Source: Lycorma delicatula
Taxonomy: Eukaryota; Arthropoda; Insecta; Hemiptera; Fulgoridae
Length of the DNA: 64,000 nucleotides
Assembly (NCBI RefSeq): GCF_047948215.1
Contig: NC_134462.1
Coordinates: 119,830,437-119,894,436 of the forward strand
Reading direction: 5' to 3'
Below, piece by piece: positions 45,269-56,449 of this stretch. The notes beneath the pieces were generated by a model that ran no database searches, was not told the origin of the DNA, and saw only the letters and a list, made by a program, of their open reading frames with translations. The stretch's first letter is position 1. Each line of letters opens with the position of its first letter. The position numbers were made by a program, and so were the translations under genes.

Positions 45269-46385
45269 GTATGTTTCTCACTCTTTTACACATGCTTTTA
45301 ACTTTGAATTTTTTTATCTTTTTCTAAAAAAAAAAAATTGTATCCAAACAGAATAGGAAAAAGGAATTTAGGACTTATATTTGACGTGAGCTAATTTTTA
45401 TCGAGGGCAGACGTGGCATATGAATGAATATTCAAGACTTAAATGTAAATCTCTGAAAAAATTAAAAGTAGTTTTTTGTCACCCGCTGAAGCTCATTTTA
45501 TTCATTGTCATGCTTATTTGTCTTTTATATGTAATACAGCTTTGGTTCTAACAGTTTTTTTTCTTTTATATACATTTTATATATTTCTTTGTCTTTGGGT
45601 AATTTATCGGTGGAAATAATTTTAATTAAAATGTAATCTTTAAAGTATTAGGAAGGAAAAATATTTTATAAATTGAGTACTTTTAGACCTACAGGTACGT
45701 AAATAAGATATGAATGGAGATTTTCGTATTGTTAAGTATATTACTGGCGTGAAGCAAATTTCTATTCAGTATTTTTTTTTTAAACGATTTAATTTAAAAA
45801 TAGTTTTTTTTTAATCTTTTTTTCATCCTTAATTATCTTCGTGGTATAATTTAACCGTTGTAATTTTCCTTCCTTATAATTTTTTTTTAACTGTTAACTA
45901 TCGCTTACGCAAAACTTACACATGCGTGTCACTTATCAAGTGCAGAAAAGCCTACGTGTGCTAATTGTCACACTCCTCTTAGGGTAAATAATAGGTGAGT
46001 ATCCGGTCTATAACTTCTTGAGATTGATGTTGAAAATTAAAAGCAAACTTTTGTATGAATAAGGAAAAAATACGAATTGTAAGGAGTTTATCGTCATTCG
46101 TTTCTTGCTGGAAAGCGAATTTATAAATAGAATTTAACGAATTATTATAATTTATTTAATTTTCTGATACAAAATTAAACACCTTATTCAATATAATTTA
46201 GTTTTGAGTTTTATCTTTTATTAACCTACCTTTACACTTCATGCAATGAAATACTAGTTTTCCATTTCTGTTTTTTTTTATTTGTAAGGTCTTGTTTAGC
46301 GATGTACGTTGTTGCGATATCTATTTTTTAAATTATTTATGTACGTAATTATAATTTACATTTACCAACATTCATTAATAGTAAC
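45267..46385. other. AT-rich stretch, no gene seen
   Basis: No ORF or repeat family recognised. Several T runs. Confidence 0.6.
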
Positions 46386-46430
46386 TATGTTCGAGCGCTT
46401 TCGGAGATTATTACTTCATCCTCAGGAACA
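46386..46430 (-). ncRNA. Hammerhead-ribozyme-like motif, copy 3
   Basis: Minus strand: stem I 5' strand TGTTC (46430-46426), core CTGAGGA (46425-46419; position 7 of the hammerhead core is variable, so G is allowed), an extra T, stem II GAAG..CTCC with one mismatch (46417-46403), core GAAA (46402-46399), palindromic AGCGCT (46399-46394), cleavage-site C (46393), stem I 3' strand GAACA (46392-46388). Stem I is fully complementary but different from the copy at 24909-24948. That compensatory change points to structure, not just shared ancestry. Confidence 0.45.
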
Positions 46431-46436
46431 ATGATG

Positions 46437-46459
46437 TATATATATATATATATATATAT
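46437..46459. repeat. (TA)n microsatellite
   Basis: About eleven TA units directly upstream (minus-strand sense) of the hammerhead-like motif. Confidence 0.9.
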
Positions 46460-46686
46460 TATAAATATTTACTTCACACATCAATAATTGTAATAAATTA
46501 AATAAAACAATTGATCGTCAAAGAGGTAAAATAAAGTCAACGTTATCCGTCATGTCAGTAAGAAGATCACAATTTTTATATTTATTAGTATGAAACAGTC
46601 TTACCAACCTAAGATTTAAAATTATTGTTTAATATTTGTGTGAATAAGATATCATATGATAAGGTATCGTGTTGGTAAGCGGAAAT

Positions 46687-47006
46687 AATTATATAAATGA
46701 CCCACCGGGTTGGTCTAGTGGTGAACGCGTCTTCCCAAATCAGCTGATTTGGAAGCCGAGAGTTCCAGCGTTCAAGTCCTAGTAAAGCCAGTTATACACG
46801 GATTTGAATACTAGATCGTGGATACCGGTGTTCTTTGGTGGTTGGGTTTCAATTAACCACACATCTCAGGAACGGTCGAACTGAGAATGTACAAGACTAA
46901 GCTTCATTTACACTCATACATATCATCCTCATTCATCCTCTGAAGTATTATCTAAACGGTAGTTACCGGAGGCTAAACAGGAAAAGAAAGAAAAAATTAT
47001 ATAAAT
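46687..47006 (+). mobile_element. SINE-C, full length, with 12-bp target site duplication
   Basis: The body (46699-46994, about 296 bp) begins GACCCACCGGGTTGGTCTAG. It carries A-box-like TGGTCTAGTGG and B-box-like GTTCAAGTCC, then a unique body containing CTCAGGAACGGTCGAAC and ATCTAAACGGTAGTTACCGG, and ends in an AG-rich tail. AATTATATAAAT flanks it exactly on both sides (46687-46698 and 46995-47006). It is the reference copy for the SINEs at 5417 and 34048. Polymerase III transcription and LINE-supplied reverse transcriptase are the expected mode. Confidence 0.93.
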
Positions 47007-49377
47007 AATTTATATATTATTTCCAACGGAAACATAAATATTTCCATGTTTATAAAAATTTTCTATTTCTTGTCTGTTATTTATCATTACATAAGGCATT
47101 TCACACCTTATAGGAATAACATTTTAAAATAGTTTTAATTACGTGATGTGTGTGTTTCGTGTATGCGCTTTTATGAGAGCTTGTTCGCACATATTTACAT
47201 CTTACTTTCCGTCTTGAACAGCATAAGGTCATTTACGCTCTGTGTACTTCAATAAATACCTGAAATTTATTATAGAATTCTGCTGTTATGTAAAGAAGGC
47301 TAATTGGCCGTTGCGGATCGCTGCCTTTTAAGGTAAAGAAAAAATAATAAGAGTAATAATAATGCTTTTCAGATTCAGTCTTTTGGAAGCCGACTTTTTA
47401 AAGTCTAAATTAAATTACTGGTTATGATGTTGCAGATATTTTTCTTAATTTTGCGCCATTTTTATGGTTATGAATACAAAAAAAATAAATATTAAGTAAA
47501 ATAAGTACTAATAAGTATTTCTTTTTTTAATATTGCAAGCCAAAGAACATTTATAAAAAAAACGTTTAGTCTAATATAACTTTATTTCGCAGACACGCAG
47601 ATTAAATACGGAAAACTATAAACGAAATTATAGGTTGACTAGAATCGCTATTTGTAAAATTTATTACTATTTAACCCTGATGGTGTATATTATACGAAGT
47701 AATGAAAAAGTCTTTTCTACCGCATTCAGGTAAACGTGATGGTAAGTTATATTAAAAACAATACTACATATTGGCACGTAAACTAGAACGAATGTGTTAT
47801 TTTAGCTATTTCAATTTATTTTAATGGGATTTTAATAGACAAGAGAGAAATTAGATTTTCAGTTGACGTCAGCTACCGAAAAGTTTTCTATAATTAATTG
47901 TAACGGCAAACTAACTAGTTAATTAGTAAACCAAACGATTATAGAAATACATCCGAGTTTTAATTGTTATAATTTCGTTTTAAAGAGTATTCTGCTTTCA
48001 TCCTGTAAGAAACTCGTCGGTAACATTTAAAGAAAAAATGCGGAAGGTACAGTTTTTACGCCTCTTTTACTTTTAGCTTAATCAAACTTAAGGCTATTTT
48101 TTTTTTTTTTTTTGATTACTTAGGAGATTAGCCTTTTAAAAAGTGATATCTCGATTATGGTATCGATTTATGGTATCGACTCGATTTATGGTATCGAAAT
48201 AATTTTTTTAAATTGTAATTTACAGTGTTATTATAAATTCAACAATATGTTTACCGTTAAACTTGTAATATTTATTAAGAAAATTGAAAAAGTATTATAA
48301 AATACTTTCATTTATTTTCCGATGACTGTTCGCGTAATAGAGGGAATGAAGTATCCTCTGTAACGGTGTAAACTGCAGCCTACTATTAAACGAATTAACA
48401 GTCATAATAATAATATTTTTCTTATTGGAAACATAATGCTTCATTAAATAGCCTATGAATATTTTAACTCTGTGCTTATCTGTAAAAATAATATTTATAA
48501 TTGTATTACAAGCGTTTTAAACATAAATGTTTAAGTTACGCATGTTGTTAAACTCGAATTAAAAAAAGTTATATTAAAATTATTAATTGATGTATTAGTA
48601 CTAAAAACTTTATTATGGCTATAATAATAATATATTTTACTGATTTTGTGACATTAGAAGGGTAAAAATCGCTCGCTTCATTGTTCTAAAATAGTAAAAA
48701 TAATGTCCATTCCTTAACATATTAAAAGTTTTCTATGAAAAATTATAATATTCTTATATTATAAAAAAATAAGTATATGCTCGTATTAATCTATATAGAT
48801 CAACACCAAAAATCACCGGAAGACATAATTTTATAATTTATACTAGTCTTTCCCTTATAATTCATCATCCAATCATAAGCCGGAACCAGCGAGAAATAAT
48901 TCTCTTCTTGACGAAATATTGAAATATTACTACAAAAAGGGTTGACTTCGTTGCAGAATTTAATAAGTGTTTCTAAACAACTCGTCAAACGCGTGAAATC
49001 GTCAAAACAAACAAAACGCATGAAAAATCCAAGAACCAACAATCGAAATATCAATTTCTGAATATCAATGAAACATCACGACCTGAATTTTTATTTTTGC
49101 AAGGAGTCAAGATTCTTCAATTTTATCGCAGATTTCATCCCTTTTGTGATTCCGAATTGTGAAGTAGTATTCGAGTTCCGATCAAACGATGGTGAATAAA
49201 TCCCAAGATGGTGTTTGCTGATTGAAACTGGTGACCGATCCAAAAAAATATCCTAAGTTGCCTCATAGATATAATCTATGATATAATCTTGTCAACATGA
49301 TTTATGCAAAGTAAGTTTCTATAAAAACCCAAATCACACAATAATTTATATCTCATAAATTAATCTTGTATGTATAT
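47007..49377. other. AT-rich stretch with one unidentified ORF
   Basis: At 48151-48197 a short tandem phrase (TCGATTTATGGTATCGA-like) repeats. An 84-aa minus-strand ORF at 48800-49054 is less AT-rich than its surroundings (it includes SLVPAYDWMMNYKGK), but I recognise no family. Otherwise no feature. Confidence 0.4.
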
Positions 49378-50090
49378 TGTTACCACATATACGCCTGATT
49401 TAATATCGGCGGGCGATAACGATAGCAACGATGTGAGCAGGGCGCACAGTATATGGACGCGCTGATACAAGCATCACTTCCACCGCGCAGTTCACCCACC
49501 ATAGCGGAGCTGCAGTCCTATCACTCTCAGGCTCCAATAAAAGAGCGTGCACGAGAGTGAATTTCCAATTCATCGTCGACCACCACCTGGACAAGACCAA
49601 GAAGATGAAGTTCTCTGGCCTGCTCAACATGGGACTTACCGGCGAATGCCACATCCCCGCCGGAGCAACAGGCCTGGCCGGCCCACCGAGGGAGTTGCTG
49701 GACACAGACGCTACCTTCCCGCTCCAGCTCTAGCTCCAGTTCGCCGGGCTTCAATCACCCTGGCCGCGGCGGACTCAACAAAAGGAGCCGGCCCAGCGTG
49801 AAATCGCTCGGGGAGAACCGCCTCGGCCGCGCCAGCGAAAGACGAACGATACCGACCCGACACTCCGAGGAACTGGGGGCCACCACTGCCATGCTGTAGT
49901 GGGGACCCAACTGCCGCTGAGGAAATGCTCGGTCGGATTTTAATGGACGAGCCGCAACTCCCCGACTGCGTTCAGCGACCAGCTTCCGGACCTAACAGCT
50001 CTTCTCAGAGCTAACGCAAAAAACGGTTTTTTTCAGACCCACCATAAGGTAATGAAATACGTGCCGTCGAAGCCATTCGGCGACAATATA
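49378..50090. other. GC-rich island, possible LTR or 5' region of a retroelement
   Basis: An abrupt GC-rich block stands in AT-rich DNA. It opens with TGTTACCACATATACGCC at 49378. It contains CCAATAAAAGAGCGTGCACG near 49534, which could be a TATA or poly-A element. An open stretch VNFQFIVDHHLDKTKKMKFS (about 49555-49620) follows. The GC-rich part ends near 50080. A TG start and an AATAAA-like box would fit a solo LTR, but no matching second copy, primer binding site or pol gene is in the window. Host CpG-rich DNA is the alternative. Confidence 0.35.
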
Positions 50091-51469
50091 TATAAACATG
50101 TTATACAAACATACTAGACAATATATATATATATTCCCAAATCATCTCGAAGTATACTTTTACCAGAGATGTTATGTTGATAGTTAGCTACCGTGGTTTT
50201 GCATGAAAAGTTATAACTTCAGTCTTGTCTAGTTTAAATAACATCCGATTTGAAGTGTAGGGAACATAATATTATTATTATTCTAATAGAAGAAATTTTT
50301 ATTGCCGTAGATTTATTCGTAGCAAACCGTGAAAAATACTAAAAGCAGGAGAAATTACAGAAAAAAATAACTAGATGCCTATGAGATATGATATTGTACA
50401 AAGATGTTGAGAATTGGACGGGTCAATAAAAAACACAATGAAGGGGGTTTCAAAAAGCAAAATTGAAGAGGTTTTTCTTTATCAACATCTATTTTGATTC
50501 TTCGGTTATCCAGCAGTATATATTTTAATCTTACCAAGATTCGGAATAATCTCATACATTATTACAAACGAAAGAGAAAAAATTTGAGAAAAAGAGAGAC
50601 TTTTGCGGTAGAATTTTATAAAGTGGTGAGGTAGGGTGATTGATCGCAAATGATAAGACATAAGGGTTTAGTTAATTTGCGAATACAGCAAATTGTGGAT
50701 GTGTAGCGAGTAAAGAAATTGTTGAGAAAGACAAGATAGCAATTAAATGTTTTATTTTTTGTTAAGCATGTAGGATGTAGTAAATATGTTGAGGATAGAG
50801 ATTATATTATAGAACAGAAAAGATTGTAGAGTAGCATCAAACCCACCGGTTTCCATTGCTTATTGTTTGTATGATGTTGTCTTCAAAGGAAGTTTCCTAA
50901 TACGACACCGAGTCATTTACGACTCTTGTAAGCTCGTATAAGCTACCGAAGTATTACTTTTTTTTACTTTAAATTATAGTACTCTTTTATAACATTTCTG
51001 TATCTTTAATATTATGTTTTACACGACATAAATATTCTTATAATGCTAACTGTATTTGATAAAATGGTGGTTTATAGTTTAGATTTTTAAACCAAATAAT
51101 TAATATGAAAAATTTATAATAACTATATATCTTACATTCTATACATACTATATGTTACCAATAATGCCCTGTTCTGTTAGATGTTAATACTAATATAAAG
51201 GGGCTTTTGCTTCTAAAATGTATAATTTTATTAAAATTTATTTGTACATTATCAGATACGAGTATTTATTACTGTGTTGTATATATATAAATTAACCAGA
51301 GAGTTTTGTTGGAATATTAAAACATAAATGATGTGCTATACCACTAGTGCAGTATATTTTAGAATAATATTCATTCAATTATGTACCGTGAAGCGCTTAC
51401 TTTACACACTTATTGACCATATGTACCAAAAGAATTAAAAAAGTATGCATATCAGAATAGATAACGAAT
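50091..51469. other. AT-rich stretch, no gene seen
   Basis: TA-rich words near 50120-50135. No ORF or repeat family recognised. Confidence 0.6.
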
Positions 51470-53090
51470 TAATTTATCTTTCACTGTTGTCATCAATCTG
51501 TAGATGGTCTGCAGCGAGCTTCCAAAATCTTCTGTCCTGTACCTCTCTTTTGAGCTGTTTAGCTTTGTCAGTTCATGTCACTAATGATCTGCCTGTTATA
51601 TTCCATCCTTCCTCTTCCTTCCCTCAACTGCACCCTCAGTAATGGTCTTAAGATCCCCTTGTATCTCAGCAGATGTCCAATTAATATATCTCTTCTTCTT
51701 GTAAGATTTTTCTACAGGAATCTATTTTCATTTATTTGTTAGATCACCTACTCGTTAGTTACTTTGTTTGTCCATCTTATTTTTGACAATCACCTGAATC
51801 ATCACAATTCAAACGCTTCTAAGTTCTTTCTTTCAGGGGTTCCAACCATCCAACTTTCAATTCCATATAGCGCTACAGTCCAGACATATGTTTTGAGTAA
51901 CAGCTTTTGCACTTCTATACTGTGTTGGTTTTGGAACACAGTAGATCCTTTTTTTTTATTAAATGCTATATTTGCTAGACTTATTCATGTATTTATGACC
52001 TCTTTTCTTCTACCATCTGCTGTTATTATGCTGCCTAGGTATTTTCCATTCTCCAGCTGCACTTGCACCCTTGTATAGTCTCGTTCACAAACCAGAACTC
52101 TCTCTTTTGATTTATTAATTCTCAGGTTGCACTTGTCGGTGAAAATCTTGTTTGTTTTAATAACAGCGTAGTTCATATCTTCTTTTATCTGTGATGATGA
52201 TTATATCGTCTGCAAATCTTATCGTATATATTTTTGTCTCTTGGATCTTAATTCCCACAATAAACTGCTCTCTTACTTCATCTATTATTTCTTGAATCTG
52301 AGAGTTAAAGAGACTGACAACAAATAGCATCCCTATTTTTCTCCTTTCTGTATTAAGGCTTTCTCCTCATTCTTCCCATCCTAATGACTGCTGTCTCATC
52401 CTTATAAGATCCAAATGATTTTTCTTTCTTCCCTAATTTCTTCAGCATAAAAAAAAATGAAATTGAAATGAGGGATTGATAGAATCAATCCTTCATTTCT
52501 TCAGCATAGCAAACATTTTATTCTGATTGACTTTGTCAAATGCTTTATCTAAGTCCAAGACACAATAAACAAGTTTTTATTTTTCTCAGGCTCTTTTGAT
52601 TGAGCAGTCAAAGAGGCTAGGATGGCTTCTCTTTAACCCTGACCTCTTCTGAAGCCAAATTAATCCTCACTCAGAGATGAATCAAGATTCCACTCAATTC
52701 TTTTTAATATTATTGTTGTGTGGGAAACAAGCTGATTGTGTGGAACTAGTTACATGTAATTACATTTAATTTTTTTGTAATGGGGCCTTGTACAAATTTT
52801 TTATATCCTTGTAGTTATTTCCCCTGTCTCACATCATTTATTCATAACTGTGTATAGTAGTGTTCTTAGTTACTCCGCTGCTTCTCTTTAAGCTCTATTG
52901 TTATTTTGTCTATATTTGGGGCTTTTTCGTGCCTTATGGTTTGAACAGCTTTATTGAATTCACTTTTTATGATGAATTCTCCCTTGTCTGATGCTTCTAT
53001 GTCGTCCTCCTCTTGCAGAATTTCTGGGTTCAGCTCATCCCCTTCATACAAACAGCCAACGTACTGTTTCTGTCTTTATATCTCTAGTTA
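51470..53090 (-). pseudogene. RTE-B: degenerate endonuclease/RT LINE copy, 5'-truncated
   Basis: Minus strand from 53090: YEGDELNPEILQEEDDIEAS, then FIIKSEFNKAVQTIRHEKAP (front of the RT, cf. the KAPGIDG block). An RT core broken by many stops follows (about 52700-52200, including KICRRYNHHH where FADD is expected). Next come YLGSIITADGRRKEVINT (about 52050-51990) and RRFWKLAADHLQ near the end (about 51510). The order fits an EN-RT LINE related to but distinct from RTE-A. It contains a 45-base hairpin insertion at 52450-52494. Confidence 0.75.
52436..52508. repeat. Small insertion: 14-bp direct repeat around an A-run and hairpin
   Basis: ATTTCTTCAGCATA occurs at 52436-52449 and 52495-52508, flanking 45 extra bases absent from the LINE frame. 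The insert starts with eight A and forms a near-perfect hairpin (GAAATGAGGGATTGAT with ATCAATCCTTCATTTC, one mismatch), partly overlapping the right repeat. Confidence 0.75.
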
Positions 53091-53742
53091 TTATCGTATA
53101 TAACAAAACAGAAAATAATGTTGTCAGTTAGAAAATGTTAATTCCAAATTTTAGTATTTCTCAATCTTTTGAGGTCCTATTAATCTAAATATTTGAACTC
53201 TTTAGGTTAAACAAATTTGGTATGTTAGTGTGCGTATTTTTAGGTTAGATGAGATTTATTGTAGGAATAATTATTACATTTATGATTTGCAACCTTTGAA
53301 TATTATTAGGAGCAGTTGATTCTGTTAACAACTTGAAAAATAATTAATAAGTATGAAAAGAAGCGGGATATTCTGTATTTTGAACATAATAGATTATATG
53401 AAACTTTTACTATGTTTTTAAATTACAGAAAAATAGTTTTAGTACTACGATCTTAAATCTTATTATTTAAAAGGTTATCTCTGATAAATTTAATTTCCTG
53501 TCCTGAAACTTTTGATTTCTATAAATCTTTCTAAATTCAGATTTTTTTCAACACATTGACTTGTAATTAAAAAAAATTATGTTCTTAATGTTGAATTTAA
53601 AAGGTTGGAATAGTGCTAAACTTATCAAAGTATTAATTACTTATCGGCTATTAATTAAATTTCACTCTTAAAAAGAAGAAGAGCTTTATTAATAAACAAA
53701 TTTATAGTATAAATTTTACTAATACATTTTAGAAAACTTTTC
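53091..53742. other. AT-rich stretch, no gene seen
   Basis: No ORF or repeat recognised. Confidence 0.6.
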
Positions 53743-54253
53743 CAATTATTGGGGTGTAAGGTACGAGATACATCTCAAACAACCTATCTCATATAAATGT
53801 CAACCTCATCTTCACACATTGTAGCATGGATGGCTGCAGAACGCATCCTCTTTTCATAGTCGAGGCTATGGCAACAAAGGGATCTCAGGTATAAGTGATC
53901 ACCCTTCTACAAGCGCCAACAACCTCTCAAGAGGGTGAATGAGCAAGTAGAAGGCAGGGCACTCTATTGTCCTGGGAGTGAGAAATTGGTGCCAAAGGTG
54001 GAGGAACAATGTGGTCAATGACATTAGGATAGAGAAAGCAACAGAAATCACTGCATTAAAATTCCGTGAGAAATCCTTATTAGTTCATGGCATAGTTTGG
54101 ACCTTATTGTAAAAGTATCTGGAGATAGTCCCCCTCAATCATATCTCTGGAAGAGGAGTACAATAGATTTCATCGATATAAGAAAGTTTTAGGAAAGGAA
54201 GAAGAGACAAGCATAATTTATAGAGGGAAGATAAAAAAACATTAAAAAGAAAG

Positions 54254-56395
54254 ATAAACAATGATTAAGAATCGGAACATGGAATGTCTTAACACTACCA
54301 CAAAGTGGAAAACTTGAGAACTTCCAGATTTACTTTTCAGGGGCAGAAAGGTGTTCTAGTAATGGATTACCTACTCCATTACTAGATCTCCATTACTCCA
54401 TTACTATACTGATAAGTAAGAGACTGGTAGGAAAGGTTGATAATGATGAGGATAAAGGGAGATGATAAAAGATATTGTAATAATTCAAGCGTATAAACCA
54501 GTCACTCAGTACACAGATGAGGAAGTAGAACAGTGTTGTGAAAGTCTAGAAGAGTAAATTGGGAAAGAAAAGTATGGGGACATGTCTAGTGATACTAGCT
54601 GATTAGAATGCTGTGGTTAGAGAGAGAAGGGAAAACAAGATGGTGGGAAAATATGGTCTAGAAATTAGAGAGGAAAGAGTTGAAAGACTGTTTAGATTCT
54701 GCATGGAGAAGGAATTAGTGTTGGGAAACAACCTGTTTGAAAATCATAAAAGAAGAAGCTATATTTGGGTATCACGAATGAAATATTAAATTGATTACAT
54801 TATTCTACAACAAAGATTTAGAAATTGTTTGAAGAATGGTAAGGATTATCCAGGTGCAGTTATAAATTCAGATCACAATCTAGTTGTGGCAGAAGTGAAC
54901 ATCAGGCTTAAGAAAATTGGGAGCACAGGAAATCGGGGAAATTGAGAAAACAGGCAGGAGAAGATATTACTATGATTTAGAGAAGTTAAGAGAACAGGTA
55001 ACTTCAGTAAATGGAAAAATTGATGCTGGAAAATGAGAATGGGAGATAAACCAAGTAATGCAGTGGATAAGCGGATGAAAATTAAGAAGAATTTAAAGAA
55101 AACAGCAAAAGAGACTATATGGTCTAAAAACAGGAACAGAATACGAAAAGAGTGGGTTACAAGTGAAATGTTGGACAAAATGAATGAAAGGAGAAAGTGG
55201 AAAAATGACAAAACAGATGAAGGTAGAAGGAAATATAGAAAGGTGAATAATGAACTAATAAGGGAAACTGAGAAAGCTAAGGAAAAGCGGTTCAGCATCA
55301 GAAATAGTTTTTAAAGAGAAACAGGGGGGAGAAAAAATGTATCAAATAGAGGCATAGGATGAGGAAACAATGAGAAGGAGGAAATAAAAAGGAGATGGGA
55401 AGAACATTGCAGATTTATATGCCTTAGAAGAAAAGCTAAGGGAAATAGATGTGGGAGTGAAAGAAGAGTACAAAGTTTACAAAGATCAAAAAGGTTTTTT
55501 TTTTTTGTCTTCAGTCATTTGACTGGTTTGATGCAGCTCTCCAAGATTCCCTATCTAGTGCTAGTCGTTTAATTTCAGTATATCCTATACATCCTACATC
55601 CCTAACAATTTGTTTTACATATTCCAAACGTGGCCTACCTACACAATTTTTTCCTTCTACCTGTCCTTCCAATATTAAAGCGACTATTTCAGGATGCCTT
55701 AGTATGTGGCCTATAAGTCTGTCTCTTCTTTTAACTATATTTTTCCAAATGCTTCTTTCTTCATCTATTTGCCGCAATACCTCTTCATTTGTCACTTTAT
55801 CCACCCATCTGATTTTTAACATTCTCCTATAGCACCGCATTTCAAAAGCTTCTAATCTTTTCTTCTCAGATACTCCGGTCGTCCAAGTTTCACTTCCATA
55901 TAAAGCGACACTCCAAACAAAAAATATTTTCAAAAATATTTTCCTGACATTTAAATTAATTTTTGATGTAAACAAATTATATTTCTTACTGAAGGCTATA
56001 GTGTATTAAAACATGAGGCGATTAAAATGACGAGAAAAGGAAAAGCCGGGGGATGTGATGAAATACCAACTGAACCGTTCAAAGCACACGGAAGAGAGAG
56101 GACAACTGTTTTACTAGGTATAAGCAGTGAAGTACTTGAAGAAGAAAAATTCCCAGAGGACATCTGGGATTCTATAATGGTACCGATAGAAAAGAAATAC
56201 AAAGAAGTATGAATAACATAGAACGGTTAGCCTAATATCACATGCAGCTAAGGTACTGTTAAGGGTTCTGAAGGATCGGTGAGTGGGAGGAAAGGAAGAG
56301 GAAGGAGGAGATTTCAAATGATGGATGGGATTATGGAAAAGGGAAAATACGCGGAAACAAAGAGGTTAGCAAAGGATAGAAGAAGGTGGGAGAGG
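54254..56395 (+). pseudogene. RTE-C endonuclease/reverse transcriptase pseudogene
   Basis: The endonuclease is readable from the TWN motif to SDHNLV, with catalytic positions mostly kept. A stop (TAG for Trp) lies in the GDWNA block. The longest open piece, 55033-55314, is the lysine-rich linker (RNRIRKEWVTSEMLDKMNER). The RT palm motifs after the KAG/IP block are deleted, so no active enzyme can be made. Sequence differs strongly from RTE-A, so it is a separate lineage and not just an older copy. Confidence 0.75.
55495..55997 (-). pseudogene. RTE-A 3' end inserted into RTE-C
   Basis: A 5'-truncated RTE-A copy with poly-A (55506-55495). Its ORF end (55975-55511) reads LFVWSVALYGSETW-like words through GRPRLEYVKQIVRDVGC to AASNQSND, nearly identical to the full-length copy. 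It sits in the middle of RTE-C in reverse orientation, so it is younger than RTE-C. A short AT change near 55921 disturbs the KVYVW block. No clear target duplication remains. Confidence 0.9.
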
Positions 56396-56449
56396 AGCAG
56401 CCGTGACAGAACCTGCACTAATAGTAGAACACTTTGAATTGCAATTATT

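Larger units (their letters stand above)
53743..56449 (+). mobile_element. RTE-C: older EN-RT LINE, split by an RTE-A insertion
   Basis: The sequence rises in complexity at 53751, with a leader of about 500 bases before the coding region. The coding part is broken: LRIGTWNVLTLPQSGKLENF (about 54260-54320, endonuclease start), then a block where GDWNA is interrupted by TAG (about 54597). NSDHNLVVAEVN (about 54870-54900) and the linker follow. After the nested insert (55495-55997) comes TRKGKAGGCDEIPTEPFKAH (front of RT, about 56030-56090). An internal deletion then leads directly to YAETKRLAKDRRRWE at the C-terminus (about 56350-56395). CAATTATT at 53743-53750 and 56442-56449 may be its 8-bp target duplication; chance is possible in such AT-rich DNA. 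Confidence 0.75.

Noticed and set aside
45132..45356. ORF with a threonine-histidine repeat
   Set aside because: It is the (AC)n microsatellite read in frame.
46699..46790. Possible tRNA gene
   Set aside because: tRNA-like head of SINE-C, proved by target duplications around the whole 296-bp unit.
49400..49801. Three overlapping ORFs in the GC-rich island
   Set aside because: Long ORFs arise easily in GC-rich DNA because stops are AT-rich; no motif supports any of the three.
55470..56020. Target duplication for the nested RTE-A at 55495-55997
   Set aside because: Sequences left and right of the insert share no direct repeat of useful length.
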